Below, piece by piece: positions 1 through 9,708 of a stretch of 64,000 nt of DNA (within the stretch, counting starts at the first letter, position 1; each line of letters begins with the position of its first letter). The position numbers and the translations under genes are program-made. Source of the DNA: Symsagittifera roscoffensis (taxonomy: Eukaryota; Xenacoelomorpha; Acoela; Convolutidae); the NCBI RefSeq assembly GCF_963678635.1, contig NC_087070.1, positions 50,445,989-50,509,988 on the forward strand. The letters are read 5' to 3'. The notes below the pieces were generated by a model that worked only from the letters and a program-made list of their open reading frames with translations, searched no databases and was not told where the DNA came from.

Positions 1-1315
1 CCCACGAAGAATTGTTTACATAATGAATTTCAGTTTCAAGCTTTCACACTCAACAACTCTAACACGCGATAACAAGTTTCAAACTTTCCTTTAACCCGGT
101 TGGAAAGGAATTATATACTAAACAAAACTAACCAACGCAGCTTACTAAACACCACAAATCATAGAATAACAGCATGACTAAAAAAAGAAAACCAACGGTA
201 CCCAAACCGGATTAACCCAGTTTAAAACTGGATAATTTATTCTTTTGAAGACTATTATAAAGTCTAAGAAAGAAATAATAAAACACAAAAAAGTCGAAAG
301 ACAAACCCATACCAAAATCAATTTGATTTTTGAAAAAAGGACACAACCAACGAAACATAAGAAAAACCACCATAAACCCAACATAAAACGTTATCACATA
401 ACAGGACCTCTCACAGAAACCGCACGAAATCATACTCCCACTCCTGGCCTAACCCACCAGAGAGGACGTCCTGAGCATGCTCTATAGCCGGCCTAACCCA
501 CCGCACTACATCCACGCTTTGTGACCACACTTCTATTTTTAATAAGAGGTACTCAAGGGTGAGTAACTCTTCAAAATAACCGAACTAAAACAAAATGCTT
601 TTGTGAAAACAACTAACCAAAATCATAATTAAAACACTGAACTAATAAAAATTTTATAAAATGTTAACTATACTTTGCAGTATATAGATCAGCACACAAC
701 AACAAAGACGAACATCCAAAGACAAAATGACCCCACTACACTTTAAAAAAATGGCTAACCACAAACCGATATGCCGTCCACAATGACAAACTCAAAGGAT
801 ATAGAGTACGACTTGACTTCGCAGAAAAGGACTTCATTGAACTAGACCAATGACCACCTCGATGTTCGAGTATACGTACAGATCCGAGTTACAAGGCATC
901 CCCTCCACGCACAATCTCCACGCCATTCCCAGACGAGGTCGAACACAAAAGAAGTTCTCTACATAAAACAGAAAAACCCGTCATAGCAAACCATTCTGAA
1001 ATCAGATTGATTTCATTGCGAAACACCATCGTTGTCACAAGAAGACACGACGATTGATGCCCCTCACTCCAGCGTCCTGGAACTTCTCTAACAAAGAGAA
1101 ACCGGACAAAAGTACGATGTTCGCCAAATACCAACGTCCATCATCCATCCTTTAAATTGCAGAAAGATAATTCTAAAAAACTCTGTAAAACCCGGATGGG
1201 TGGAACTTGATCTAAACTATATTTTATGATTGGATAAATTAGATATTTCACCACTGTAAAGTATTTAATATTAACCAATCATGATCCATCTAACTAACAA
1301 CCCACTTATTTGTAA

Positions 1316-1343
1316 GTGCTGAAATTACTTGTAATTTCAGCAC
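1316..1343. repeat. Perfect 13-bp inverted repeat inside R1
   Basis: Arms GTGCTGAAATTAC and GTAATTTCAGCAC are separated by two bases. The palindrome is intact in all three R1 copies (also 4133-4160 and 50342-50369) although the third copy has diverged elsewhere. It could form a stem-loop in RNA or bind a dimeric protein. Confidence 0.85.
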
Positions 1344-1701
1344 CAGAGAGATTTGAATTTAACTTAGAAATTAGTTGCCTCTCCAAGAGAACTTCAGCAG
1401 CCGCAATAAACCAGTATACCCTAGATCTATTGAGCCTAGCAGAGACTAGTTAAACAACCTGAGACTAGATAGTATAAGAGTAAGATTAGGATCGGTATTA
1501 GACTAAGAAGTTGCACGAATCTATCCGGCCGAAAATAAGATAGCGTGACGAGCAGACGGTGTACCCTATCCGAAATTACTCTATGAGTTAACCACATCGC
1601 TCATAACTCAATTGGAACAACAAAGTGAAACCGACGCTCTGAGGAGTCAATGCTGAATCAAGCCATCTGCTTCCAATTCGCGTTGAAAACAAAAAATGTT
1701 A

Positions 1702-1808
1702 TTTTGAAATTCACAACAGTATATACATTTTGTTGTAATGTTCAGCAAAAACCTTTCTTTTTTTTGAAAATTACAACAGTGTATACATGTTGTTGTAATG
1801 TTCAGCAA
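1702..1808 (+). repeat. Two-unit 60-bp direct repeat in R1
   Basis: The units share ACAACAGT..TATACAT..TGTTGTAATGTTCAGCAAA; ACAACA and TGTTGT within each are inverted with respect to each other. The same pair appears in R1 copy 2 near 4530-4628. Confidence 0.7.
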
Positions 1809-2281
1809 ATCTAAATAGCTTTGAAACTAAAGTTTTCAAGAAACAGACAACTTTTGGAACTAATTTTGGTTGATACAATTTTTTGCCGTTTCTACGTAAA
1901 AAGCATGGAGAGTTTGAATGAAGTTAACTGCAAGTTTTTATTCTTGTACTTTTAAAAAGCGAAGAGCTCCCTACAAAAAACAAGACTACTCATTCGTTGT
2001 GCAAGTCAAAGAGAATCATCCGACTCAGACCACAGAAGTTTAAGTTGAACAATCAATAAACAACCACGCCAAAATCAGACAACAAGAGTGCCGTTATCAG
2101 AGCTCAGATGAAAAAATCAAATCAGTCAAGATATCATTTTTCTGTCAAAAAATACATTTAAAACCTTTTTTTATAACTCTCATAATAAAAAAACAGCAAC
2201 ATTAATTTTTTAGTTAAGAGTTGTCCCAGTTATCAATATTCTGTTATTTCTTAGAAATTTTCATTTTTTTGGAGAGACGCA

Positions 2282-2634
2282 TACCAAAAACAATTTGATT
2301 TTTGAAAAAAGGACACAACCAACGAAACATAAGAAAAACCACCATAAACCCAACATAAAACGTTATCACATAACAGGACCTCTCACAGAAACCGCACGAA
2401 ATCATACTCCCACTCCTGGCCTAACCCACCAGAGAGGACGTCCTGAGCATGCTCTATAGCCGGCCTAACCCACCGCACTACATCCACGCTTTGTGACCAC
2501 ACTTCTACTTTTAATAAGAGGTACTCAAGGGTGAGTAACTCTTCAAAATAACCGAACTAAAACAAAATGCTTTTGTGAAAACAACTAACCAAAATCATAA
2601 TTAAAACACTGAACTAATAAAAATTTTATAAAAT
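2282..2634 (+). repeat. Truncated extra R1 segment between the two full copies
   Basis: Right after the end of copy 1 the sequence jumps back to a segment equivalent to about 305-661, and then, after TTTTATAAAA, passes into the upstream part of copy 2. The text matches copy 2 slightly better at the jump (accaaaaacaa). It looks like the product of unequal recombination or of a nested insertion. Confidence 0.65.
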
Positions 2635-5099
2635 GTAGTAAATTGATTCATAAATTGTTTCCCCAAAAGCAGTAAATTTCATAAAAAATGAAAATTTGTA
2701 GTTTAATTTTTTCCCAAAACCAGCAGTAAAATTAAAATTCTATGTAGTTAATTGATAAAAGGAAAATGCAGTACTAACCTTTTGATATTTCCACTCGCAC
2801 AAGAATTCTATCCAAACTCGCACAGCTCGCCCACGAAGAATTGTTTAAATAATGAATTTCAGTTTCAAGCTTTCACACTCAACAACTCTAACACGCGATA
2901 ACAAGTTTCAAACTTTCCTTTAACCCGGTTGGAAAGGAATTATATACTAAACAAAACTAACCAACGCAGCTTACTAAACACCACAAATCATAGAATAACA
3001 GCATGACTAAGAAAAGAAAACCAACGGTACCCAAACCGGATTAACCCAGTTTAAAACTGGATAATTTATTCTTTTGAAGACTATTATAAAGTCTAAGAAA
3101 GAAATCATAAAACACAAAAAAGTCGAAAGACAAACCCATACCAAAAACAATTTGATTTTTGAAAAAAGGACACAACCAACGAAACATAAGAAAAACCACC
3201 ATAAACCCAACATAAAACGTTATCACATAACAGGGCCTCTCACAGAAACCGCACGAAACCATACTCCCACTCCTGGCCTAACCCACCAGAGAGGACGTCC
3301 TGAGCATGCCTAACCCACCGCACTACATCCACGCTTTGTGACCACACTTCTGTTTTTAATAAGAGGTACTCAAGGGTGAGTAACTTTTCAAAATAACCGA
3401 ACTAAAACAAAATGCTTTTGTGAAAACAACTAACCAAAATCATAATTAAAACACTGAACTAATAAAAGTTTTATAAAATGTAAACTATACTTTGTAGTAT
3501 ATAGATCAGCACACAACAACAAAGACGAACATCCAAAGACAAATTGACCCCACTACACTTAAAAAAAATGGCTAACCACAAACCGATATGCCGTCCACAA
3601 TGACAAACTCAAAGGATATAGAGTACGACTTGACTTCGCAGAAAAGGACTTCATTGAACTAGACCAATGACCACATCGATGTTCGAGTATACGTACAGAT
3701 CCGAGTTACAAGGCATCCCCTCCACGCACAATCTCCACGCCATTCCCAGACGAGGTCGAACACAAAAGAAGTTCTCTACATAAAACAGAAAAACCCGTCA
3801 TAGCAAACCATTCTGAAATCAGATTGATTTCATTGCGAAACACCATCGTTGTCACAAGAAGACACGACGATTGATGCCCCTCACTCCAGCGTCCTGGAAC
3901 TTCTCTAACAAAGAGAAACCGGACAAAAGTACGATGTTCGCCAAATACCAACGTCCATCATCCATCCTTTAAATTGCAGAAAGATAATTCTAAAAAACTC
4001 TGTAAAACCCGGATGGGTGGAACTTGATCTAAACTATATTTTATGATTGGATAAATTAGATATTTCACCACTGTAAAGTATTTAATATTAACCAATCATG
4101 ATCCATCTAACTAACAACCCACTTATTTGTAAGTGCTGAAATTACTTGTAATTTCAGCACCAGAGAGATTTGAATTTAACTTAGAAATTAGTTGCCTCTC
4201 CAAGAGAACTTCAGCAGCCGCAATAAACCAGTATACCCTAGATCTATTGAGCCTAGCAGAGACTAGTTAAACAACCTGAGACTAGATAGTATAAGAGTAA
4301 GATTAGGATCGGTATTAGACTAAGAAGTTGCACGAATATATCCGGCCGAAAATAAGATAGCGTGACGAGCAGACGGTGTACCCTATCCGAAATTACTCTA
4401 TGAGTTAACCACATCGCTCATAACTCAATTGGAACAACAAAGTGAAACCGACGATCTGAGGAGTCAATGCTGAATCAAGCCATCTGCTTCCAATTCGCGT
4501 TGAAAACAAAAAATGTTATTTTGAAATTCACAACAGTATATACATTTTGTTGTAATGTTCAGCAAAAACCTTTGTTTTTTTTTTGAAAATTACAACAGTG
4601 TATACATGTTGTTGTAATGTTCAGCAAATCTAAATAGCTTTGAAACTAAAGTTTTCAAGAAACAGACAACTTTTGGAACTAATTTTGGTTGATACAATTT
4701 TTTGCCGTTTCTACGTAAAAAGCATTGAGAGTTTGAATGAAGTTAACTGCAAGTTTTTATTCTTGTACTTTTAAAAAGCGAAGAGCTCCCTACAAAAAAC
4801 AAGACTAGTCATTCGTTGTGCAAGTCAAAGAGAATCATCCGACTCAGACCACAGAAGTTTAAGTTGAACAATCAATAAACAACCACGCCAAAATCAGACA
4901 ACAAGAGTGCCGTTATCAGAGCTCAGATGAAAAAATCAAATCAGTCAAGATATCATTTTTCTGTCAAAAAATACATTTAAAACCTTCTTTTATAACTCTC
5001 ATAATAAAAAAACAGCAACATTAATTTTTTAGTTAAGAGTTGTCCCAGTTATCAATATTCTGTTATTTCTTAGAAATTTTCATTTTTTCGGAGAGACGC
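2635..5099 (+). repeat. Long repeat R1, copy 2 (most complete)
   Basis: This copy includes about 195 bp (2635-2829) that is off the left edge for copy 1. It begins TGTAGTAAATTG and ends GAGAGACGCA, so it has the TG..CA form of an LTR, but no PPT, PBS or target duplication is visible beside it. Very high identity to copy 1 implies recent duplication or gene conversion. No coding capacity recognised. Confidence 0.65.
4133..4160. repeat. R1 palindrome, copy 2
   Basis: Identical 13-bp arms with a two-base centre, as at 1316-1343. Confidence 0.85.
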
Positions 5100-6359
5100 A
5101 TAAATTGTCGTTCTTTTTATAATGATATGTTTTTCATTTATTCTATGGAATTATTTAAACGTTTAAAAACATAAGCGCCCAGCATCTGCATGGCTGTCGC
5201 CGCTCCATGATGTCTTTTAGGCGCAGCTGACAAAACATGATATCCAGATCTGAAAGTTTTTGAACAAAGCTTACAGCTGCGACTGTTTTTTGCATCTTAC
5301 TTAGGTTTGAAAATTGTCCTTTTGGTTTTTTAGGTGCAATTTGTTAGCGCAATAAAATTGTTTCCAATTTTTATTAACCATTTTCATTTGCTCCAAACAC
5401 TCAATAACCAAGATTGGAAAATTCAAACGCGTTTTTCTAAAATTGGGGTAAAAGTAGACAAAAAGTGAAATTGGTAAAATTCTTTGAAAGTCAGCAGAAA
5501 TTTTATGGGGTAATTTGGTTTGCGAAATTCAGAACCAAAAATTTACCCAAAACAATGGGTCATTTTGACTTTTATAAGCTAATCAATATTTACTCTGGAA
5601 CAACCGCAATAAATGATGAAAAAAGTCATATAAAAAACTTCTTAGGCAGTTCAACAAAGCTTTAGATGAGTAAATCCTCAAAAAATCTGTATAGGTGAAT
5701 ATGTTTTTGGTCGATAGCCAAAAAAGGTCGTTTTTACTATATGAAACTCAAAATCTTTGCTCAAAAACAGTTATAAATCAATTTTTCAGATTTTTCCCTT
5801 CCAAAATTTTGATGGGCTGTGTAAGAAATTTCTTTTGATATTTATATTTTTTCAATTCATGAAATAATTCCAGCAAAAACTTTTATTAACGAAAAACTCA
5901 AAATGACCAATTCTTGGGGTAGGTTTTTCGTTCTGAATTTCGCAAAAAGATTACAGCAAAATCATGCCAGTGATATTATAAGCATTTAAAGTTTCAAAGT
6001 TTGTTCATTTTGACCGAATAGTTTAGATCAACGTTGTAGCATGTACTAGAGAGACTTTGACATTGTATGAGACGGGAAACTCTAAAAAAAAATAAGCATT
6101 TGTGAAAACTTCTATAATTTTTCCAAAAAACTGCTACCGATCCTTTATATTGGAGCTGGATCATTCGTGTAGTCATGGTTCATTAATTTTTTCCGCTTCG
6201 TGCATTCATCGTGCAATTTTTTGCACAAAACTTTTTCAATTTTTTTTTCATTTTGAATACATACATTACAAGACCAAACTGTGCACTGGATAGGCGCAAA
6301 ATTTTGTGTCTGTATGTTCCTGGATTTCTTAGACAAACATTTAAACATGTTCTAAAATG
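5100..6359. other. Intergenic stretch, no gene seen
   Basis: AT-rich DNA without splice-bounded coding exons. A 66-codon frame at 5465-5665 (+) has no recognisable motif and unremarkable composition; I treat it as chance. A short dispersed repeat lies at 6264-6283. Confidence 0.6.
6264..6283 (-). repeat. Short dispersed repeat (CACAGTTTGG type)
   Basis: On the minus strand this reads CACAGTTTGGTCTTGTAATG. Close relatives occur at 7621-7640 (+), 26954-26973 (-) and 28001-28020 (+). Probably a conserved block of an interspersed element. Confidence 0.55.
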
Positions 6360-6361
6360 TA

Positions 6362-6620
6362 AGTGGATTCCACTTACAAAACTTTCGTGGATTCCGCGTA
6401 CAATTACCTGTAATGTAAATTTTGTCGGCACATTTGTTTTGCCGCGGATTCCGCAGCAAGCGATTATAGTTAAAATGTTCTGAATTCCGCAACTGTAAGT
6501 GGATTCCACATAATTTAATTGGAATCCGCAAATGTAAGTGGAATCCGCAAAATTGCAAGCGAAATCCGCAAATGTAAGTGGATTCCGCAAACTGTAAGTG
6601 GACTCAGAAATTTGTTTATT
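6362..6620 (+). repeat. GTAAGTGGATTCCGC repeat cluster 1
   Basis: At least nine imperfect copies of a block like TGTAAGTGGATTCCGCA lie here, spaced about 18-60 bp. Some include the self-complementary AAGTGGATTCCACTT. A second cluster, largely inverted, lies at 7280-7490, so the two flank about 650 bp like degenerate subterminal repeats of one element. Confidence 0.6.
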
Positions 6621-6771
6621 ACTGAACTTGCAAATGAACAATTAAAAACTAGAGCTGTACTTCTTCTCTATAGCAATGCGGAGTTTACAGGCAATGACTT
6701 AATCATTGTCAGCGGGATCCACAAACAAACATCAAAACATTTGTTAACTAAATCAGTGGATGTCACCTTTT

Positions 6772-7016
6772 GATATTTTGGAAACACGACTCCGAATAAA
6801 TTCAATGTTTGGAACCATTGGCTTGAGAGTGTATAGAAATACAACACACAGCATATCGCCAATTAAGGTCGGTGTTTGGGATTGCGTCAATCCCAAATAC
6901 TCATTTTGGAAGCTTAAACGCCGAATAAATTCAGTATTTGTAGTCATTGGCTTGAGAGTGTTTGAAAACACAACGCAAGGCATATCGACAATTTAGGTCA
7001 GTATTTGGGATTGAAT
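6772..7016 (+). repeat. Two-unit tandem repeat, period about 129 bp
   Basis: CCGAATAAATTCA, CATTGGCTTGAGAGTGT and GGCATATCGACAATTTAGG-like blocks recur at a spacing of about 129 bp. The second unit runs into a shorter degenerate array of GGTCAGTATTTGGGATCG at about 6998-7140. Confidence 0.65.
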
Positions 7017-7140
7017 CTGTATTTGGGATCGAAGTTCAGATCGAAATAGGTCAGTATTTGGGATCGGTAGGTCAGTGTTTGGGATCGAAGTTCAGTAGTA
7101 GGTCAGCATTTGGGATCGAAGTTGAGATCGAAGTTGTCGG
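6998..7140 (+). repeat. Short tandem GGTCAGTATTTGGGATCG array
   Basis: Four to five imperfect copies of TAGGTCAGTATTTGGGATCG alternate with GAAGTTCAGATCGAA. It appears to have grown from the end of the 129-bp repeat unit. Confidence 0.6.
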
Positions 7141-7279
7141 GATTTGAGGTCGAAGTTGGGTTGACAGGAATTGAGACCAAACGTTTGGTATTTCAACTTG
7201 TAGTTGATCAATGTAGTAATTGAGATTGATTTTTCTGGTGACCAGTAAATAAAAGATATAACTTTATATGTAAACGGAA

Positions 7280-7490
7280 TGCGGATACTACCCATGTACA
7301 TATATGTAAACGGAGTCCGCAATAAAATGCGGATTCCACTTACAATTTGCGGACTTCCGTTACACGTTGCGGATTCCGCTAACAGTTGCGGAATCCGCAA
7401 CAGCTCAATTTAACTAAACAAATGTATTATTATTAGTTTGTGGATTCCACAAAATATTCTGGATTCCGCAAGTACGGTTGCGGATTCCGC
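7280..7490 (-). repeat. GGATTCCGC repeat cluster 2
   Basis: Blocks such as GCGGATTCCGC, GCGGAATCCGC and TTGCGGATTCCACTTAC recur at least eight times, mainly inverted with respect to 6362-6620. No open frame or RNA gene recognised. Confidence 0.55.
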
Positions 7491-7620
7491 AAAAGCGCCT
7501 ATTTTCGGAGCGATTTTGAGCGGTACAGTTTTTTAGGTTTTTGTTTGTGGAATCGGAAACAGCGAAGAAGATCAGAGAAAAGTAGCAAATCTGCGGGATC
7601 CGCTTACAATGCACAGAATG

Positions 7621-7640
7621 CACAGTTTGGCCTCGTAATG
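7621..7640 (+). repeat. Short dispersed repeat (CACAGTTTGG type)
   Basis: CACAGTTTGGCCTCGTAATG, preceded by GCGGGATCCGCTTACAA. The copy at 28001-28020 has the same preceding block, so these two are one subtype. Confidence 0.55.
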
Positions 7641-8871
7641 TACTCCCATGCGCTTTGTTTTCAAGCAATTAATGTCAAGACGGTCGTTTAAAAATCAAAT
7701 TGCTAAAACTTGGCTAGTCAAAAAGTCAAGCTTGGCTAGGAAAACACATTGAGTACAAATTTTCTATAATTGTCAGCAAAAATAAGAACTGTTCACATTG
7801 TATCAGGGAAAAGCTTTAAGCTTTCCGATTGCTTTTTAAAACATCTCGAGTTCTTTTAAATTTTTTTAAATTACTTACTTTTTTATTTTAAAATGGTCGT
7901 TTTTACTCTCCCAGCAGCAAATATCAATTAGTTAGTGTTGATAATTTGTCATTTAAAGAAATAATAAGACCAACTAAATAGCTTAAATGCTTAAAAATTC
8001 TCGAATACACATTCATCGTCATGAATAAATTCTTACAAATGCATATAAATTGGTCCAAGTACACAGTTAGTCAAGTTTTTGATTAGGTTTTTAATTAAAT
8101 ATGGAAATTTACACGCCCTGTTTCCGATCAGTGAACTTCCAACCAAAGTCGGACAGATGTTGGTATTGCTTATCATTCAATCATACAAAGGTGTTAGCTC
8201 AGCGTAATCTAGAATCTATTTGTTCCAAAGTTTGAGCCCATAATGCCAATAATGCTTAAATAATTTTGCCGCCTGTATGAGATATGGTTCAAGCAATCAA
8301 AAGTCTGGATTTATGAAATTGGTTATTTTTTTGAATATCAAATAAAAAAACACGATCAATTGATTCCCTTATTTTACAAAACAACTGAGTTTGAACAGCA
8401 TACGCTTTGACATTCGATGGTGTGAAAGTTAATGGCTCAAGTAAGAAAAAAAAACAGATCTCTTTAACTATTTCCCCACAGCGAAACAAATGGCCACATC
8501 TATAAAGAAATAATTGAAGGGTTATGCATATGTGAATTATGTACCTAGTAGCAAATCAACAAAACAACCCCTCCCCCCGCAATTTTGCAAAAGGGGGAAT
8601 AGCTAAAGAGATCCGAAGAACAACACCCCCTTTGAAATTGCACCCCTTCATGGTAAGTTCGCCAGGCCATGAAATCTTTTTGTCAACTTTTTTGTACGCC
8701 AATACAAGTTAAGACTATGTAAGTACAAACAAGAACCATTAAGCTGTTCAGATTTTTACGGAAAAATGCTGTTGTGTCCCTGGTTAACAAAATCCTTTTG
8801 CTATTTGTTTCAGTTTTTCTTTCATTTTTTGGTTTAGCTTAAGTAATCTTTCTCTTATTTAAAACGAGAGC

Positions 8872-9262
8872 ACGTGGGTGGATTTATTGGGGAGGGGGCG
8901 TATGAACGCGGACCCCCCCCCCTCAGGGTTCGACCCCATGTCGACCCAAAGGGTCCCGCCTCTGTACTATTTTGAGATATCCCTTTTTGGCTGAATGACG
9001 CTAAAAATTTTCTTTGGCGCCAATATACTAATTTTGAGGGGGAAGCGCACTCAGAAAAAAAACAATTTTTGGTCAAAATTTTAGTCTTTTTAGTCTTAAA
9101 ACGCTTTTTTGGTACGTTTTATCAGGATTTTTATAGTAATTTGAGAGAGCTCAGAAAATCATCAATTTGGTCGACCCAAAAAAAGTTCGACAAAATTTTC
9201 GATTTTTTTTGAAAATCCGCCCATCTTCGAGAAAATCCTATATCCGCATCCTAGATCCTAGA
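8872..9262. mobile_element. Degenerate non-autonomous DNA element, unit A copy
   Basis: It starts near GTGGGTGGATTTATTG and ends near TATATCCGCATCCTAG, with internal blocks shared with the clearer MITE at 10308-10673: TTTTGAGATATCC, TTTGGCGCCAATATA, GTCGACCCAAA and GAAAATCCGCCC. It is an older family member with worn ends; no clean target duplication found. Relative to unit B (13389-13820) it has lost about 40 bp near 9131. Confidence 0.5.
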
Positions 9263-9404
9263 TACTCATTAGCAATCAGAACCATTCAGCATTTCGCAGA
9301 TTAGCTTGCTGCTCAAATTTTTGCTTATTTTGTAGGGATACCGGTCACTTGGTAATTTAGAAGATGGGAGTGGGGTGGGGTGACTGTTTTTTTTTATCCT
9401 CGAG

Positions 9405-9428
9405 AATTTTATTCAGAAAAAAACTCAA
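9405..9428 (+). promoter_or_regulatory. Possible splice or trans-splice acceptor before exon 1
   Basis: A T-run followed by TTTTATTCAG (AG at 9415-9416) precedes the ATG by 12 bases. The same context is kept in unit B (AG at 13974-13975). It may be the acceptor of a non-coding first exon or of a spliced leader; the sequence cannot tell which. Confidence 0.4.
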
Positions 9429-9708
9429 ATGGAGAATCAACCGGCAATGAAGGTTGGAATCATTGGAATTGGACAAGTGGGCCTAGTATTGATGACAAAC
9501 ATTCACAAAGCAAACAACACTCAATTTATCCTGTCGGCTGTTTGCGACACTCGCCCTGAAATCGGCCAACTTGTACCACAGGGAGTGACCTTCACCCGAG
9601 AAGCGGCCGAAGTGGTGAAGTCGTGTGACGTCATTATGACATGTCTTCCTCGTGCACAGGACGTGAAAACTGTCTGGGAAAGGTCAATTAAGGACAACTT
9701 ATCGAAAG
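9429..9708 (+). CDS. Dehydrogenase exon 1 (unit A)
   Basis: Codes for residues 1-93 and one base of codon 94. It begins MENQPAMKVGIIG; a second Met at residue 7 would also start just before the Rossmann strand. GxGxxG is GIGQVG, and the acidic end of strand 2 is in VCDTRPE. The donor is AAAG|GTTTGA. Flanking DNA is duplicated in unit B. Confidence 0.88.

Larger units (their letters stand above)
1..2281 (+). repeat. Long repeat R1, copy 1 (left end cut by window)
   Basis: Position 1 corresponds to 2830 of the next copy, and the two align almost base for base through gagacgca at about 2279 and 5099. No protein recognised; short frames here, such as those at 245-487 and 889-1134, recur in each copy simply because the DNA is repeated. 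The unit holds a perfect 13-bp inverted repeat at 1316-1343 and a 60-bp direct repeat at 1702-1808. The same sequence, inverted and more diverged, lies next to the retroelement at 52-64 kb, so an LTR or terminal untranslated region is the best guess. That is inference: I could not fix both LTR ends or a target duplication. Confidence 0.7.

Noticed and set aside
178-487. Frames on both strands at 178-487, repeated at 3007-3313 and 51183-51543
   Set aside because: They recur only because R1 is repeated; Phe/Leu- or Lys/His-biased, no motif, and both strands are open over the same DNA.
889-1134. 81-codon minus-strand frame conserved in two R1 copies
   Set aside because: The two copies are near-identical DNA, so identity says nothing about selection; in the diverged third copy the frame is broken.
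5465-5665. 66-codon plus-strand frame
   Set aside because: No splice context, motif or repeat support.
6145-6641. Minus-strand 152-codon frame with CGI and NPxT-like repeats
   Set aside because: The apparent peptide repeats come from the GGATTCCGC DNA repeats.
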